Shown here piece by piece: positions 1 through 10,292 of a stretch of DNA of 22,617 nt. The first letter of the stretch is position 1; every line of letters begins with the position of its first letter. The notes under the pieces are model-generated. The model saw nothing but the letters and a program-made list of their open reading frames with translations. It did not search any database and had not been told where the DNA came from. This stretch comes from Sphaeroforma sirkka (taxonomy: Eukaryota > Opisthokonta > Ichthyosporea > Ichthyophonida). The translations under genes were made by a program, and so were the position numbers. The DNA lies in the NCBI GenBank assembly GCA_001586965.3, contig LUCW03001854.1, forward strand, positions 1-22,617, written 5' to 3'.

Positions 1-523
1 GTTTTATAGTTTATTTCGATAACCAAACATTACCTGTTTGTTGGTGTCCTGTATCTTGGGGGGGTTCACTTAAAATTCATGCTCGCATATCGGTGGCTAT
101 CGAATTTTGCACCTACATACAAACCCCTCCCTTTACACTCACACACACACCCCACAAATGCTAATTTTAACAGTACTTTCTAATTTGCTTAAAAGTGCGT
201 GGTGAGTGAAAATCTCTATTCACTCCTAGGTTCACTTACAACACATGTATGCTTGTTCTATCTCTGGGCATCTATCAGACACTAATGCGGAACTCGTGGG
301 CACCTTTCTATCTATTACTCAAACAGGATATCGAGGTTACTTTCAAAAAGTAGGTGTAGGTAATATGGATAAACTTGCCACATCCCTAGTTAGGAAAGCT
401 GAGTCGCTCTCGAAGGATCAAAGGAGGCGTAGTCCGTTCACGGTCGAGGCAGAGAAGCACGGATATACTGACATGCTGGGCGGCAAACCAGATGACATTA
501 CACTCATTGTTCTTGCCGTTTGA
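1..523 (+). CDS. PP2C-family protein phosphatase, C-terminal exon (partial)
   Basis: The last exon of a metal-dependent serine/threonine phosphatase (PP2C/PPM, closest in style to the PTC7-like group). The frame open from 245 to the TGA at 521-523 ends in the hallmark GGKPDDITLIV. In this family that aspartate pair belongs to the binuclear metal centre in the last beta strands. Just before it lies a helix like those that close the fold (LATSLVRKAESLSKDQRRR, then SPFTVEAEKHG). The ATG at 245 is probably not the true start. Residues before about N40 do not resemble PP2C, and CAG or TAG acceptor-like sites occur at about 329 and 359, so an intron probably precedes this exon and the rest of the gene lies outside the window to the left. 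Family assignment is fairly secure; the exon boundary is inferred. Confidence 0.7.
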
Positions 524-2711
524 ACAGTGCGTTTGTCTACATATATATATTAATCTACTCATAGTAAAATTAGTTGTCGATACCTAAAACAATTATACTG
601 AAGCGGATGCGACCTTCTCGATTTTACCATGAACGCTCACTTCCTTCAATAGTGCGTCGAGTAAACTCTCGCACAAGCAACATTGATGGTATCAAATCCG
701 TGCTAGCTGTTTAATTGGAACCAGATATGTATGGATTTCTGTGTAGATATCTGTATATAAGGGTGCTGAGTAGTATGTCGAGTGCGTATGAACAGAGCTG
801 TACAATCCTATGCTCTAGTGCGACATTGTGACTATAGCTACCATCACCAATTTTCCACATGAAGGCTATCACCAATAAAAATAGCGCCTCCAACGTCTGA
901 TGCGTTCTCCACGATGCCCTGCACGCCAAACGGCACATCCTCACAAATTATACTTGAACTCACAAACTTCAGGTATCACAGAGATTTCTCCGCCATTTCC
1001 ATGTTGACATCTGGCCCAGATCCAATGATTTAATCTTCAAGTCATATTAGACAAACCATTCCTCCGTAGTGAATATACTACTCCCATTCTAGCTCAGATA
1101 AGGCTGGCAGGACACGTGCGCCGCTCGTTCTGAGCTTTCTGACCTACGTCCGGAGCCCAAAAAACATTGAATGCCTGAGGCACCCCCATCCAGTAGGTCT
1201 CCAGAGGTTACGGCCACCTATGCATCACAGGCTGTTCACACCATCTCAGTCCCAACCTTCTCATCAGAGACAAAGCTCGCTACCATGCGCCACACTGAAA
1301 TTACAGAATTACAACACGAAAGGAGGCATGAGATGGATTACACCCACCAACAAGCACACCACAGAATGAACGTTAACTATATTTCATAGGTTTTACTGCA
1401 ACCGTTCGTCGACAACCCGAGGATCGCCTGAGATGGTGGTATTGTTCAATGGTAGAGTCATGCAATCAGCCTGACGAATTGATACTAAAAGCAGCACAAG
1501 TTCATATAGAATGTTGTATTTTATCTATATCGAACTGTAAGATCTGGGAATATCTGGTATGTGTAATCATATGATGCAATTACTTGAACTAATCGCTCTC
1601 GCAACATGCTCTCGAAGGCTGTAAATCAAAACCGACACCAGGCACAAGCATCTTCATGATACAACAGGATGCAATCGAGATGTAGCTAGATACTGAAATG
1701 GAACTCTACACATCAAGAAAACCCACCCCAAGGAAAACCAACTGAGCCGAGGTTCAGTTCAAATGAGGTAATCTGGGAAACGCTTTGTTAAAGTGAAGTT
1801 TTACCTACTAAATACAGGGCTTCTAGAAGTGGGTTTCTTTAAACCCATATGCCGTGGTAAAATGGCAACCATATGTTAGCCTTGGTCGAAAACTTCGGAT
1901 AGGATTTGCAGATATGAACAGAATCCTTTTGCCAAATTAAACGGCAAAGCGTTGATGCACTCCACATAAAGGTACCTGGGAGAGTTGGCCAGAGCTGTTA
2001 CAAAAGCTGCTACAGCCGAAATCATCTGCACCACACGTTCCACCCAATCACACCACCATCGCAACATCAACAACAGATGTTCAATCGCCTGGCATTACGT
2101 GCAGGCAAACCAGTGACGTAAAAAACATACACGATATCCAGATAATCAAACATCCAATGGTTCATTACATGGAGCACGTCCCGCCACAAATTACAGAATC
2201 AAAGCATACTGAAAGTCACACCCATGTCCAACAACCACGGCAACACACCGCCACAAGATCACACATACGTCGCAGGATGCTAATGCCAAAAAATTAGAAA
2301 GGCAAAATGGAATCATGTTTCATTGGGATCATCATAGGCAGGCAAAGATTTCCACCAGACATGCCCAGGCTCCGGCACCCACAAAAACCAAGAGGACATG
2401 ATGCCAAAGAACAAATCTTGGGAGCTGATATGACATGAAGTCCATTCTTCTCTTAGGTCTGTCAGTGAGCACAACCACTCATGTGCACCACCACAGGGGA
2501 CAGATAAGAGCAGCTACCAACTGGCAACTGACGCTTTAGGGTACACATGTCAGCCATTTCCATTGAACAAGCTGGGATTGTAAGTCAGTCCAGTTGTACC
2601 TTTTCCTTCTAGAGGTACGATCTGTATTCACGTTAATGTATGGTGATTCCTGACCATTGATTAATCTATGATTTCTTTGAGATGGAACAGCAGTGAAGAA
2701 TAGTTTCCTCA
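524..2711. other. Intergenic or unrecognised sequence
   Basis: No gene, RNA or LTR similarity that I can support in about 2.2 kb. Short frames occur (plus 1171-1389, rich in Ser/Thr/His; minus 1876-2073), but they show no family motif. The stretch 1630-2560 is locally rich in CA/AC and could be decayed repeat or a gene with introns; I cannot tell which. Confidence 0.4.
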
Positions 2712-2916
2712 TCCAGCAGGAACTTGTCGATGAGAGTTACGGCTGTAACTCGATCCAACTCCGACTGCTGACTAAATACTTTTACCTTCATGTCTTAAGC
2801 GTATCTTGGTTTAACTGCAATTTAGGAGACTGAACTACCGTAATTATTAATGTCTGCTCTGATGAAGGGTAGTAAACTAGTATTTTCACATTTTCACATT
2901 GAATTTTTTCTCTCTG
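2712..2916 (+). repeat. Long direct repeat, copy 1
   Basis: This block recurs at 3302-3476. Shared words include AACTTGTCGATGA, CGGCTGT, GACTGCTGACTAAATACTTT, TGTCTTAAGCGTATCTTGGT and ACTGCAATTTAGGAGACTGA, all in the same order. This copy has about 45 extra bases before the shared TAGTATTTTCACATTTTCA. No coding potential was recognised. It is either a segmental duplication or two fragments of an unknown repeat family. Confidence 0.8.
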
Positions 2917-2982
2917 CTATATCTTTGCGGATGCTCACTTCCGTCTAATCATCTTACAGCTTGTAAAAGTTTAGCTTATATG

Positions 2983-3125
2983 TCGTCTATAACAATTATA
3001 AAATGATAGTTGACTTTATTCACCTTTGATCGTCTATAAAAATTTTATAATGGTAGTTGCCTTTATTCAACTTCGATCGTCTATAACAATTATATAATGA
3101 TAGTTGACTTTATTCACCTTCGTAA
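2983..3125 (+). repeat. Tandem repeat, three units of 47-48 bp
   Basis: Three consecutive units begin with CGTCTATAA at 2983, 3031 and 3078 and end with CTTTATTCACCTT-like sequence. Units 1 and 3 are closer to each other than to unit 2. The array lies between the two copies of the long direct repeat (2712-2916 and 3302-3476). Confidence 0.85.
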
Positions 3126-3301
3126 AATTTTGGCTAGATGACATCCAGTTGAGGGCTACTACCCCAATTTGACCCGGCAACGATAGGCAACAATCTCAGT
3201 TGTCTCATTGTGAGAATATGGATAACAGCTTTCACAAATAAGCTATCTTGTTTTTTGTTCTGTTTTTGTTAAAATATATGTTGTATTTGATTTAGCATTG
3301 T

Positions 3302-3476
3302 CCAGGAAGAACTTGTCGATGATAGTTACGGCTGTAGCAGATCCAAGTCCGGACTGCTGACTAAATACTTTTACATCCATGTCTTAAGCGTATCTTGGTT
3401 TGTATTAACTGCAATTTAGGAGACTGAACTAGTATTTTCACATTTTCACATTGAGATTTTTCCTCTTCTAACGTTG
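3302..3476 (+). repeat. Long direct repeat, copy 2
   Basis: Second copy of the block at 2712-2916, about 590 bp downstream, with small substitutions and without the 45-bp insertion seen in copy 1. It ends about 50 bp before the old gag remnant begins. The 175 bp before it (3126-3301) hold nothing I recognise. Confidence 0.8.
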
Positions 3477-3523
3477 GTCCAACAAGGAGATCGCACAATC
3501 GATTTGCTTGAAGTCGCTGCACG

Positions 3524-4184
3524 CAGTACCTCTTAAGAGGTTCCCGCTCTAATCACAGGTTGAGGAGGCAGACAGAGACACTCGTCTCTCTCGGCTGTGC
3601 ATCGGTATACAGGTCTGGCAGGGATGGTAAATCCTATTGAATGAAATGGGAGAGGCGGATGGCATTCAGCTATCCCTAATCAAGTAACAGAGAAAATAGA
3701 CACCATCTTGTACCAACGGCTCATGCTAGGCATGTGAGCCTCTGAGACCAAGCTTTATAAAGCAGCTTCTGACAGCAGGAGCAGGGGTCCATTTCTCTAC
3801 TAAGCGTAAGGATTACAGTGGAGTACTGGGAAGGCTTCGACCAGCTTAAGAGTGCTGCCAGCCTTAAGTGAATTGATGGATGCCTTTATTCATTTCTGTG
3901 AGGTCGAATTGAATGGCGAACTATCTTTGAGCCCATGACCCAGCTGGAAGCCCTACCCTGGCACCAGTTGCGTGAAATGCTCTTAACACCTTTTGAAGAT
4001 GCACGTGGTACGTGAACCAGAGTCTCACTTGAGTTCTTTTGCAGGTATTCGGGCGCTCTGGCTCATGTGACACATATGAAGATACTCGGATGGGTGAAGT
4101 AAAAGTGCCTAACTGGCTACTTATTCATTTTGTCAGATGATGGAACTCTGGGAGCTAACTAACCTCTTTAATTTTAAGAAGATT
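3524..4184 (+). pseudogene. gag pseudogene of the old LTR-element copy
   Basis: Collinear with the minus-strand gag between about 10060 and 9400. Matching words include TTCCCGCTCTAATC, AAATAGACACCATCTTG, CAAGCTTTATAAAGCAGCT, TGCCTTTATTCATTTCTGTG, CCCTACCCTGGCACCAGTTG and GTCAGATGATGGA. Frequent small insertions, deletions and stops destroy the frame, so no protein is expected. In the intact family this segment encodes the structural capsid-like Gag protein, which packages the element's RNA. Confidence 0.75.
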
Positions 4185-4412
4185 CAGATGGAACTTTACT
4201 CTATTCAGCTACTGTATTAATGATGAAGTACTGGGTTTCAAACTATATTCAAATTAGCAATTGGTCGATGAAGGATTTAGCACTGGTAGTGAAGAATTAT
4301 TCGGATGATGAAGAGCTAGGAGCTACCCCTCCTGATCAAGGATATTTAGACTCTTTATTGAATAAGTCCCACTTCTTAGTATAAGATACCACTGCTAAAT
4401 TAACTGACTAAA
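4185..4412 (+). repeat. Degenerate LTR, forward orientation, truncated
   Basis: It aligns in the forward direction with the second half of the intact LTR (for example 16650-16880). CAGATGGAACTTTA, CAAATTAG, TAGTGAA-AATTATTC, GATATTTAG and ACCACTGCTAAA occur in the right order. It lacks the first half and the terminal TTTACA, and is cut at the junction with the next LTR. Divergence matches that of the adjacent gag remnant. Confidence 0.6.
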
Positions 4413-5020
4413 TGTAAACTTCGATGGAAATTACTAGGTTTCAAACTATATTAAACTAAAATACAATTTAGTCAGTTAGGATTTAGCAGTGGTAGCTTGT
4501 GTAAGAATGATCGGACTGCCTCTTGTTAAGATTTCCAACATATCCTCGATCACACAGGGCGTACCTCTTAGCTATTCTTTATTGAATAATTTTCACTAGA
4601 AGTACTTTAAGTGCTCATGGATCACTTGCCTTAATTTGTAAATAGACATAATAACGTGTAAGTCACGTTGGGTTACATTGGGCTGATATAAATAAAGTTC
4701 CATCTGAAGAAAAGTTAAAAGAAAAGAGACTTATTGGATTTTGGAGATTGGCGGGAGGACTTCAAAATCTATAAGTAGTAGTTCGGAGATTATGTAAAAT
4801 CTAGTTTATAACATCCTACATCTACTAATGTCTCAAACAGGTCCAAGTAGATGAGTCATACCAACAATACTCAGGCTATTGAGTTACCAAAGTGAATTTG
4901 TGAAACACTTTGGAAAGGTTGGAAAAGAGCTTGTACAAAATTATTTAAAATACAAATAAAAACCAATGTAGTATCTCAATTGATCTTGATATTTTAGACT
5001 GACTTATACGTATTTCTACA
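4413..5020 (-). repeat. 3' LTR of the minus-strand element
   Basis: 608 bp. On the plus strand it starts TGTAAACTTCGATGG and ends GTATTTCTACA, which is the reverse complement of the TGTAGAAA...GTTTACA LTR. It carries small insertions relative to the other LTRs and a changed segment (TTATA instead of CGGAGGC) near 5004. It is clearly more diverged from its partner at 11057 than the LTRs at 16338 and 18186 are from each other. Confidence 0.9.
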
Positions 5021-5036
5021 TAGCCCCGGAGTAGCT
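5021..5036 (-). promoter_or_regulatory. Polypurine-tract-like sequence before the 3' LTR
   Basis: On the minus strand the bases leading into the LTR read CTACTCCGGGGCTA. The plus copy has CTACTGGGGGCTA at the same place (16325-16337). A purine run next to the 3' LTR is where LTR elements prime plus-strand DNA synthesis. Here it is short and slightly broken. Confidence 0.45.
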
Positions 5037-5149
5037 CGTATTTCTACGAAAAAATGTTACGGTACGATTTAGCTGCTACTGTCCTTAATCAAAGTAAAAA
5101 CGGTTTCTTGCAGGTGTAACCGTCTTCGCATGTGCCTATCAATTACGAG

Positions 5150-6474
5150 TCTTTGACTCATGTTGTACTCCATAACGTTTGGTACTTGGTCCAGTAATCA
5201 AATCCGATGTAGGCGCCTTGAGAGTTATTATTCTGGGATAGGTAGTAGCCAAAGGCTGTTCTTCATAGTAAGTACAATTTTCTCTGCGATGTTGGTATCA
5301 ATTATTTCTTCGTTTGTTAGACCATAATCCAGCAGGTAGGCAAATAAACAAAGCTCAGATGAATGAGAGTTTGGAGGCTGTGAGTGAAACCTGATTTCGT
5401 TTAGTACCTCAACGTTATTCAATCGTATAATGCAAATTCTCCATCAGCCTTCACCAAAAGATCCCACGTCCATAGAAGAGCAGAGTCTTCGGTGCAACCT
5501 TACGCACTGATCATAAGCCAATCGGTCCCATAACGAAACGGCCCTGCAGAAAGTGAAACAATGTTCGACGCGTTATCCATTATATCAAGACCTTTGACAG
5601 GACGCTGACCTGTGCCTGCTGAATCAAATTTGTGGGGTAAATCTATATTCGAGGTTAGATGCTGAAAGCTCAGTAGATACGGGTGTTAAATATCATCGGT
5701 TAAGCCTTCCACTGGGGTTGTCATTTTCTAATCATCATGACAGCGGCCAAAGAAATAGTGAAACGGAGTGTTCCAGCAATTGAGGTGATCCTTCATGCAG
5801 TAAGGAGTTCATATCTGAGTGTTTAGGAACGCCGACTCAAAATGATAAGGCCACATATATACCTCAACGTCGTCTAGTGCGGCATGCAAGAGTTTCGTTT
5901 AATTTCTTAACTATGACGTGAAACTCATTTGCACTCTGCGTTTGAGGTAGTTGACTATTTGAGTACCACGCTCTATGGGTCATGCCTGATACAACGTCGA
6001 AGCCCGGCCTCCATTACGTCGGTACAAAACTCACTCACCCCAAGCCGAGGTTATCAGAACATATTATGCTACTCGGGGAAACTGAAGTCATTGAAGACGT
6101 GGGATAGCATAATTCTGCCACTGTTTCGAGGACGTTTGCGCCACCGCTCGCATAAAAGCAAGTTATAGCCCGAAGCCACACATAAGAAATGACAGATATA
6201 TACATCGCCAGTATGCTGGATCGCGGAGTTTAACCAAATCCGATCTATGACTCGGCGCACCGGTTGGTCTTCTGTCATTGGAAAGGGCAACCTCAGTATC
6301 AGAGGGGTAGAGTCCTGAGATACATAATTGACAACATTGGATTGTTGAAGTATCTTCTTCAGTTGTTTCTGCAACTCCTGGCTGTTCTTTAAGCAGCGCT
6401 TTAAGTAGTTGAGTGCGAGCTTCAGGTTCTCTTAGAGTTTTGAGTCTTTGATCCATGGCCTTAGCTAGTTCCAT
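5150..6474 (-). pseudogene. Integrase (minus copy), broken and diverged
   Basis: The minus-strand counterpart of the integrase frame at 14478-16209. It opens at 6474 with MELAKAMDQRLKTLREPEAR and runs through a region matching the plus copy, but the HHCC segment of the plus copy is largely missing: sequence jumps from the NVVNYVSQ region near 6320 into the core near 6270. The VFNDF-FPE part of the core is seen near 6080. From about 5900 down to 5150, similarity to the integrase C-terminus persists only in patches, such as the NEEQPLA-like stretch near 5260 and GCGCCTACATCGGA near 5213. Stops and frameshifts are frequent. No functional protein is likely. Confidence 0.7.
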
Positions 6475-6711
6475 GTTTTACGATCTAATGCCGTTTCAAT
6501 CGGCATTACCTCGACTGCAATCTTGTTGGTGCATGTGTTGTACGAGTCTTGAGCTTTGTTCAAACTCTTTAGACTCCTCTAGTTTAGCTAAGAATTCGGC
6601 TGAGGGTTTCCACACTTAGTGGTACCTGCAGGACCGATGCGACAAACAATGGTGTGTTTCCAAGGCGTCTTCTTAATAGAATAGGATCCCTGATACAAGA
6701 ACGTGTCGGTT

Positions 6712-7478
6712 TCACGGTCGACATAAAATAGGTTCGTCTTGAATCATATTAATTAAATCACGTATCCATGGGTCGGAGTTACGTAAGGGACAACACAGCG
6801 TAATGGTAGATTTAGTAATATTAACATAATTTAACAACTGTGCGATAAGTTGACAAGGTGGGTTAGCCCACGCATTATGCTTTGATAAGTCAAGCTGAAA
6901 TGCATCACCTTTAGGATGAGTCAACGACCTATATTCAGAAACCTGTTTGTTATGTTCTGCGGCGAACATATCAACAGTAAATGGACCCCATCGTGATTGA
7001 GCGAGGTTAAACCATTTCTTATTTAGCATCCAATCGGTTGCTAATAACTCTTTGACTGTTTTCTGGTAGTCGGGCACAAGTCGAGAGAGCATGTCAGGAA
7101 GATGGTTATGTATTCCTGGAATGTGTGTTATATTAAAAGCGAACTTGGCAATAATGTCATGCCAGCGGCTCACCAACTGTGAATCAGGGTTCATATCTTT
7201 TAAGTATGTTAAAGACTTTGATCACAGGCGACAGTAAAGTAACTTCCATAAAGGTAGTCTTTAAACTGTCTTAGCGCAGTAACTATAGCAAGGAGCCTTT
7301 GTTTAACGGTAGGGTAATTCCGTTGACTCTTATTATAACTCTTGCTAAAGAATTGTATGTAGCGCGGTTTACCATTTATCGTTTGGTAAAGCACTCCACC
7401 TACCGCTCGATCTGAAGCGTCGGTTGCTACTTTGAATGGGACACCATCCACAGGGTACTGCATGATGGGTGCGTCCAT
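6712..7478 (-). pseudogene. RNase H plus methyltransferase-like domain (minus copy)
   Basis: Two frames cover this region: 7478-7209 (RNase H with VATDASDRAVGG) and 7194-6712 (end of RNase H with PDMLSR, then the DMFAAEHN...WANPPCQLI domain). A small deletion near 7210 removes the Lys of the CDQKSL motif and shifts frame. The family's catalytic glutamate, in KQELLAI in the plus copy, reads Arg here (KQRLLAI), so this RNase H would probably be inactive even without the frameshift. Otherwise the sequence is nearly identical to 13470-14240. Confidence 0.8.
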
Positions 7479-7479
7479 T

Positions 7480-8090
7480 ACTTTACTTTTGACTAGTTTA
7501 AATGCATCATCACATTCTTTAGTCCAAAGCTTTCCCCAAAGGTCCTTTGTGCAGCCGTAGGTGACTGAAAGGCTTTAAGTAATGAGAAAGATGCGGTACC
7601 GAATCCGAGAAGAAGTTAACAAAACCCACACACAGAGTTCACATCTCTTCCAGTAATTGGTGTTGATAAATCCAACAGAAACTGTTTCTTGCCAGGATCA
7701 ATTTCTACCCCTGCTGCAGATACTTTGTAGCCAAGTAAGTGTATAGTATCTTTAGCAAAAGAACACTTGTCTTCGTTAATCTTAAGTTTAGCATGATTAA
7801 GTCGCTTTAAGACTTCTTTAACGAGTTTAGCATGTTCATGTGCTGTCTTTGTAAAGATAACTATATCATCTAAATAGACTGATACGTTATACGACAGGTC
7901 CGCAAATAGTTCCATCATAACTTGTTGGAAGAAAGAAGGTAACATGTGTAAGCCTTCAGGTGCACCTTTAAACTGGTACTTCTTACCTTGCCAAGTAAAG
8001 GAAAAGTATTTCCTATGAGGCTCATATATCTGTAGTTGATGGAATGCAGCTTTTAAGTCTATCTTGGAAAAGATAGTCGCACCTCCATTT
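7480..8090 (-). pseudogene. Reverse transcriptase core (minus copy)
   Basis: Minus-strand RT of Ty3/gypsy type. The frame 7945-7616 holds the palm region with VYLDDIVIFTKT (the two catalytic aspartates) and the LLGYKVSAAGVEIDP connection. The upstream palm motif with the first aspartate (IDLKAAFHQL in the plus copy) lies at about 8030-8070 in another frame. A one-base deletion in the GGAGGGTGC region near 8085 ends the upstream frame, and another break near 7616 ends this one. DNA is otherwise almost identical to 12863-13470. Confidence 0.8.
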
Positions 8091-8946
8091 TGCGTAGTAT
8101 CTCGCTTATCTTAGGTAAGGGAAAACTATGTTGCGGAATTAGTTTGTTGATTGGCGACAGGTCTAGTACTACTCTTGTTTTACTAAACGTTCCATCAGAT
8201 TTATATTGATCGACCGCTAAGAGAGCTAAGTTAACTGGGGTTGCATCATAATTGATTTCAACTAGACCCTGTTTTAACCAATCTTCGATTTGGGTTTTGA
8301 CAACGTCTTTGTGTCTCCAACTCACGTAGTTATGTGAAGGACACTTTAACTTAGAGAAGTCGACGTTTGTTAAGTCAAGTCTAACGTACCCATTAGAGAA
8401 CTTAAACATACACCAGTCAGTTATTGCAATCTTCCTGTTTTGTATAATTAAGTCCATAATTATATCGGTGAAGTGCGGAATCATATCCTTTGCTTCACCT
8501 TCCGGAGGTTTAGGTATCTTTAACATATTATCATCTGACTGATCTTTATTCGGGTCCAGCCCATTAGGCAGACCAGTGAGTGTTATACCTAAACTGAGAA
8601 GATCAGTCATACCTATAATTAAATCGTATTTCTGAGACATGTCAGTAACGATTAGGTGAGTCTTCACTTCTCTTCTATCTGACAGCATTATGTGTGCATA
8701 GTCAATGGCTTGTTCGCAAGTAGTAACTTTGCCATTTCCCAAGATTAAATCAGTTGTTTCGTTATGGACAGCCATATCTGTAGCGTAGGCTACTCGGCAT
8801 GAGATAGCAGAGACTTCAGCCCCTGGATCAAATAGTGCCATAACTTTTTTTTCTCCATTTACGAAAACTGTTTGAAAGATACGTTCATCTCCTTTGGTAT
8901 AGATTTTATTGAACATTTTCTCATAATCTTGCTCTAGTGCGCACAT
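8059..8946 (-). CDS. Aspartic protease and start of reverse transcriptase (minus copy)
   Basis: A 295-residue frame starting MCALEQDYEKMF. Residues about 30-130 form a retropepsin-like domain: ALFDPGAEVSAIS is the active-site loop, and YDLIIGMTDLLSLGI is the second conserved strand with a Gly-Met turn. Retropepsins dimerise and cut the Gag-Pol polyprotein. The usual D-[TS]-G triad reads D-P-G here and in the plus copy. Downstream is the RT N-terminal region (WLKQGLVEINYDATP, VVLDLSPINKLIPQ). The frame then breaks at about 8085. It sits in the same reading frame as the gag tail (8956-9147), separated by one TGA, and is the best preserved copy of this segment in the window. Confidence 0.8.
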   Translation of the reverse strand: MCALEQDYEKMFNKIYTKGDERIFQTVFVNGEKKVMALFDPGAEVSAISCRVAYATDMAVHNETTDLILGNGKVTTCEQAIDYAHIMLSDRREVKTHLIVTDMSQKYDLIIGMTDLLSLGITLTGLPNGLDPNKDQSDDNMLKIPKPPEGEAKDMIPHFTDIIMDLIIQNRKIAITDWCMFKFSNGYVRLDLTNVDFSKLKCPSHNYVSWRHKDVVKTQIEDWLKQGLVEINYDATPVNLALLAVDQYKSDGTFSKTRVVLDLSPINKLIPQHSFPLPKISEILRKMEVRLSFPR

Positions 8947-8955
8947 ATGGTACTG

Positions 8956-9254
8956 TCAGTGCTTAACTTGGACGTCTGGTAAGTCCTTGCAATCCTCTTT
9001 GTGCCAACCGTTAGTACCCTTGCAAGTAGCACACTCTTTCATATAGTGTCCAAAATCTGGTTTGCCTGGTGCACACTTAACAGGGTCGTGTCTACCATTC
9101 CACTTGCCATTACGTTTTGTGAGGTTGTAACCACACACTTCTTGCAAGGCGCTCTCACCTTCTTATCACCTTCGGTTCGGTAGAAGTAGAGCCAGTACCT
9201 CCCCTCCAGTAGTAGTGCGAGGTTTCTTAGTACTACGCGCAGTATTAGTCTCAC
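8956..9254 (-). pseudogene. Gag C-terminal Cys/His-rich tail (minus copy)
   Basis: The nucleocapsid-like end of Gag, split between two frames by an extra TG near 9133. It carries CKKC, then HDPVKC, then CATCKGTNGWHKEDC, resembling zinc-knuckle clusters but with spacing unlike the standard C-x2-C-x4-H-x4-C. Zinc knuckles in Gag bind the element's RNA. The frame ends DVQVKH followed by TGA. After CAG TAC CAT an in-frame ATG opens the protease frame. Confidence 0.7.
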
Positions 9255-10292
9255 TGCGTTTCGCTTAGTGGGCTGGGTGTAGCTCTGGTGGTACTAAGTA
9301 CTCTAGTAGAGGAATTGGTATGCTTGTGTACTATCTTCTCAAAGACAGACCAAGGCATAGATCGCAAATCACCATAGGCGATGATGTCATCATTGACTTT
9401 CTTAAAGAGGTTAGCTCCCAGAGTCTCCATCATCTGACAAATTAATAAATATTCGCCAGTATAGGTACGACCACCCATCCGAGTATTCATATGTGTCATA
9501 TGAGCTAGAGCACCTCGAATAGTGGTATCGTTCGCAAAGAACTTGCGAGACTCTAGAAGTTCACGGTCACGTGCATCTTCAAAAAAGGTGTTAAGTATAT
9601 TATCACGCAACTGGTGCCAGGGTAGGGCTTTCCAGTTGGGCTCATGAGCCTTCAAGATAGTTCGCCATTCACCTGGCTCACAGAAATGAATAAAGGCATT
9701 CATCATCTGCTTATCCCTAAGGCTGGCAGACTCCTTAAGTTGGTCGAAGGCCTTCAGTGTCTCCACTGTACTCATTAGTAGAGAAATCGACCTCAGCCTG
9801 CGCGTTACCTAGCTGCTTTATAAAGCTTGGTTCTAAGTGTTCACGAGGCTCATGCTCAGTGCTACGGGCTGCTAGTGCCAAGATGGTGTCTATTTCCTTT
9901 CTCTTGTTATCGATTAGATAGCGAATGTTATCCGCTTTCCTATCGTCAAGGTCAGAGTCATTCAATAGACGGTCCTCAAGGACTTGCATACCAGAGCGTA
10001 ATAGCCTGAGACGAGTATGTCTGGTTCTCACTTCCTCATCCTCAGGATTAGAGCGGGAACTCTCTAACGAGGTACTGGTGTAGCGATTGCCAAAATCGTG
10101 ATTACCAGGGTTAGTTGGCAAATGAGGGTCGATATTACGAGGATGGTAAGCCTCATCGAGTTCCATACGATCATATCCTCTGACAGGGTTAGGTTTGTCA
10201 AGAGGATGGTCGATGGTAGCATCAGAGCTATAGAGATTAAATTTTGAAATATTATCTCTCTCGCCAGTGGTAACTGACTTAGTGGTAAACAT
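9251..10292 (-). pseudogene. Gag, central and C-terminal part (minus copy)
   Basis: Two overlapping frames, 10292-9735 and 9775-9251, are evidently one protein split by a single frameshift near 9760-9775. The first is charged and helix-rich (RTRHTRLRLLRSGMQVLEDRL). The second resembles the capsid-like core of retrotransposon Gag proteins (NAFIHFCEPGEWRTILKAH, LPWHQLRDNILNTFF, GALAHMTHMNTRMGG, YLLICQMMETLG). Gag assembles the particle that houses reverse transcription in the cytoplasm. The ATG at 10292 directly follows an in-frame TAA that lies inside the tRNA-like sequence, so it may not be the native start. Confidence 0.75.

Larger units (their letters stand above)
3524..4412 (+). mobile_element. 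Old Ty3/gypsy remnant (gag plus 3' LTR fragment)
   Basis: A heavily decayed plus-strand copy of the window's LTR element. Its gag portion (3524-about 4184) is followed directly by a degenerate forward-orientation LTR (about 4185-4412). All of pol is missing, so it has lost its middle by deletion. By eye it is roughly 20 percent diverged from the gag at 9400-10060, far more than the younger copies differ from each other, which implies an older insertion. It abuts the left LTR of the minus-strand element at 4413. Confidence 0.75.

Noticed and set aside
1171..1389. Plus-strand 72-residue frame
   Set aside because: Ser/Thr/His-rich with no family motif, no recognisable splice context and no related copy in the window; likely chance.
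1876..2073. Minus-strand 65-residue frame rich in Trp and Cys
   Set aside because: Could be an exon, but nothing recognisable and no flanking evidence.
2983..3125. CRISPR-like array
   Set aside because: The units are contiguous tandem repeats without spacers, in a eukaryotic context.
9001..9183. Plus-strand frame over the gag tail, repeated on the minus strand at 11743-11949
   Set aside because: Antisense shadow of the Cys/His-rich gag tail; it recurs only because gag is duplicated.
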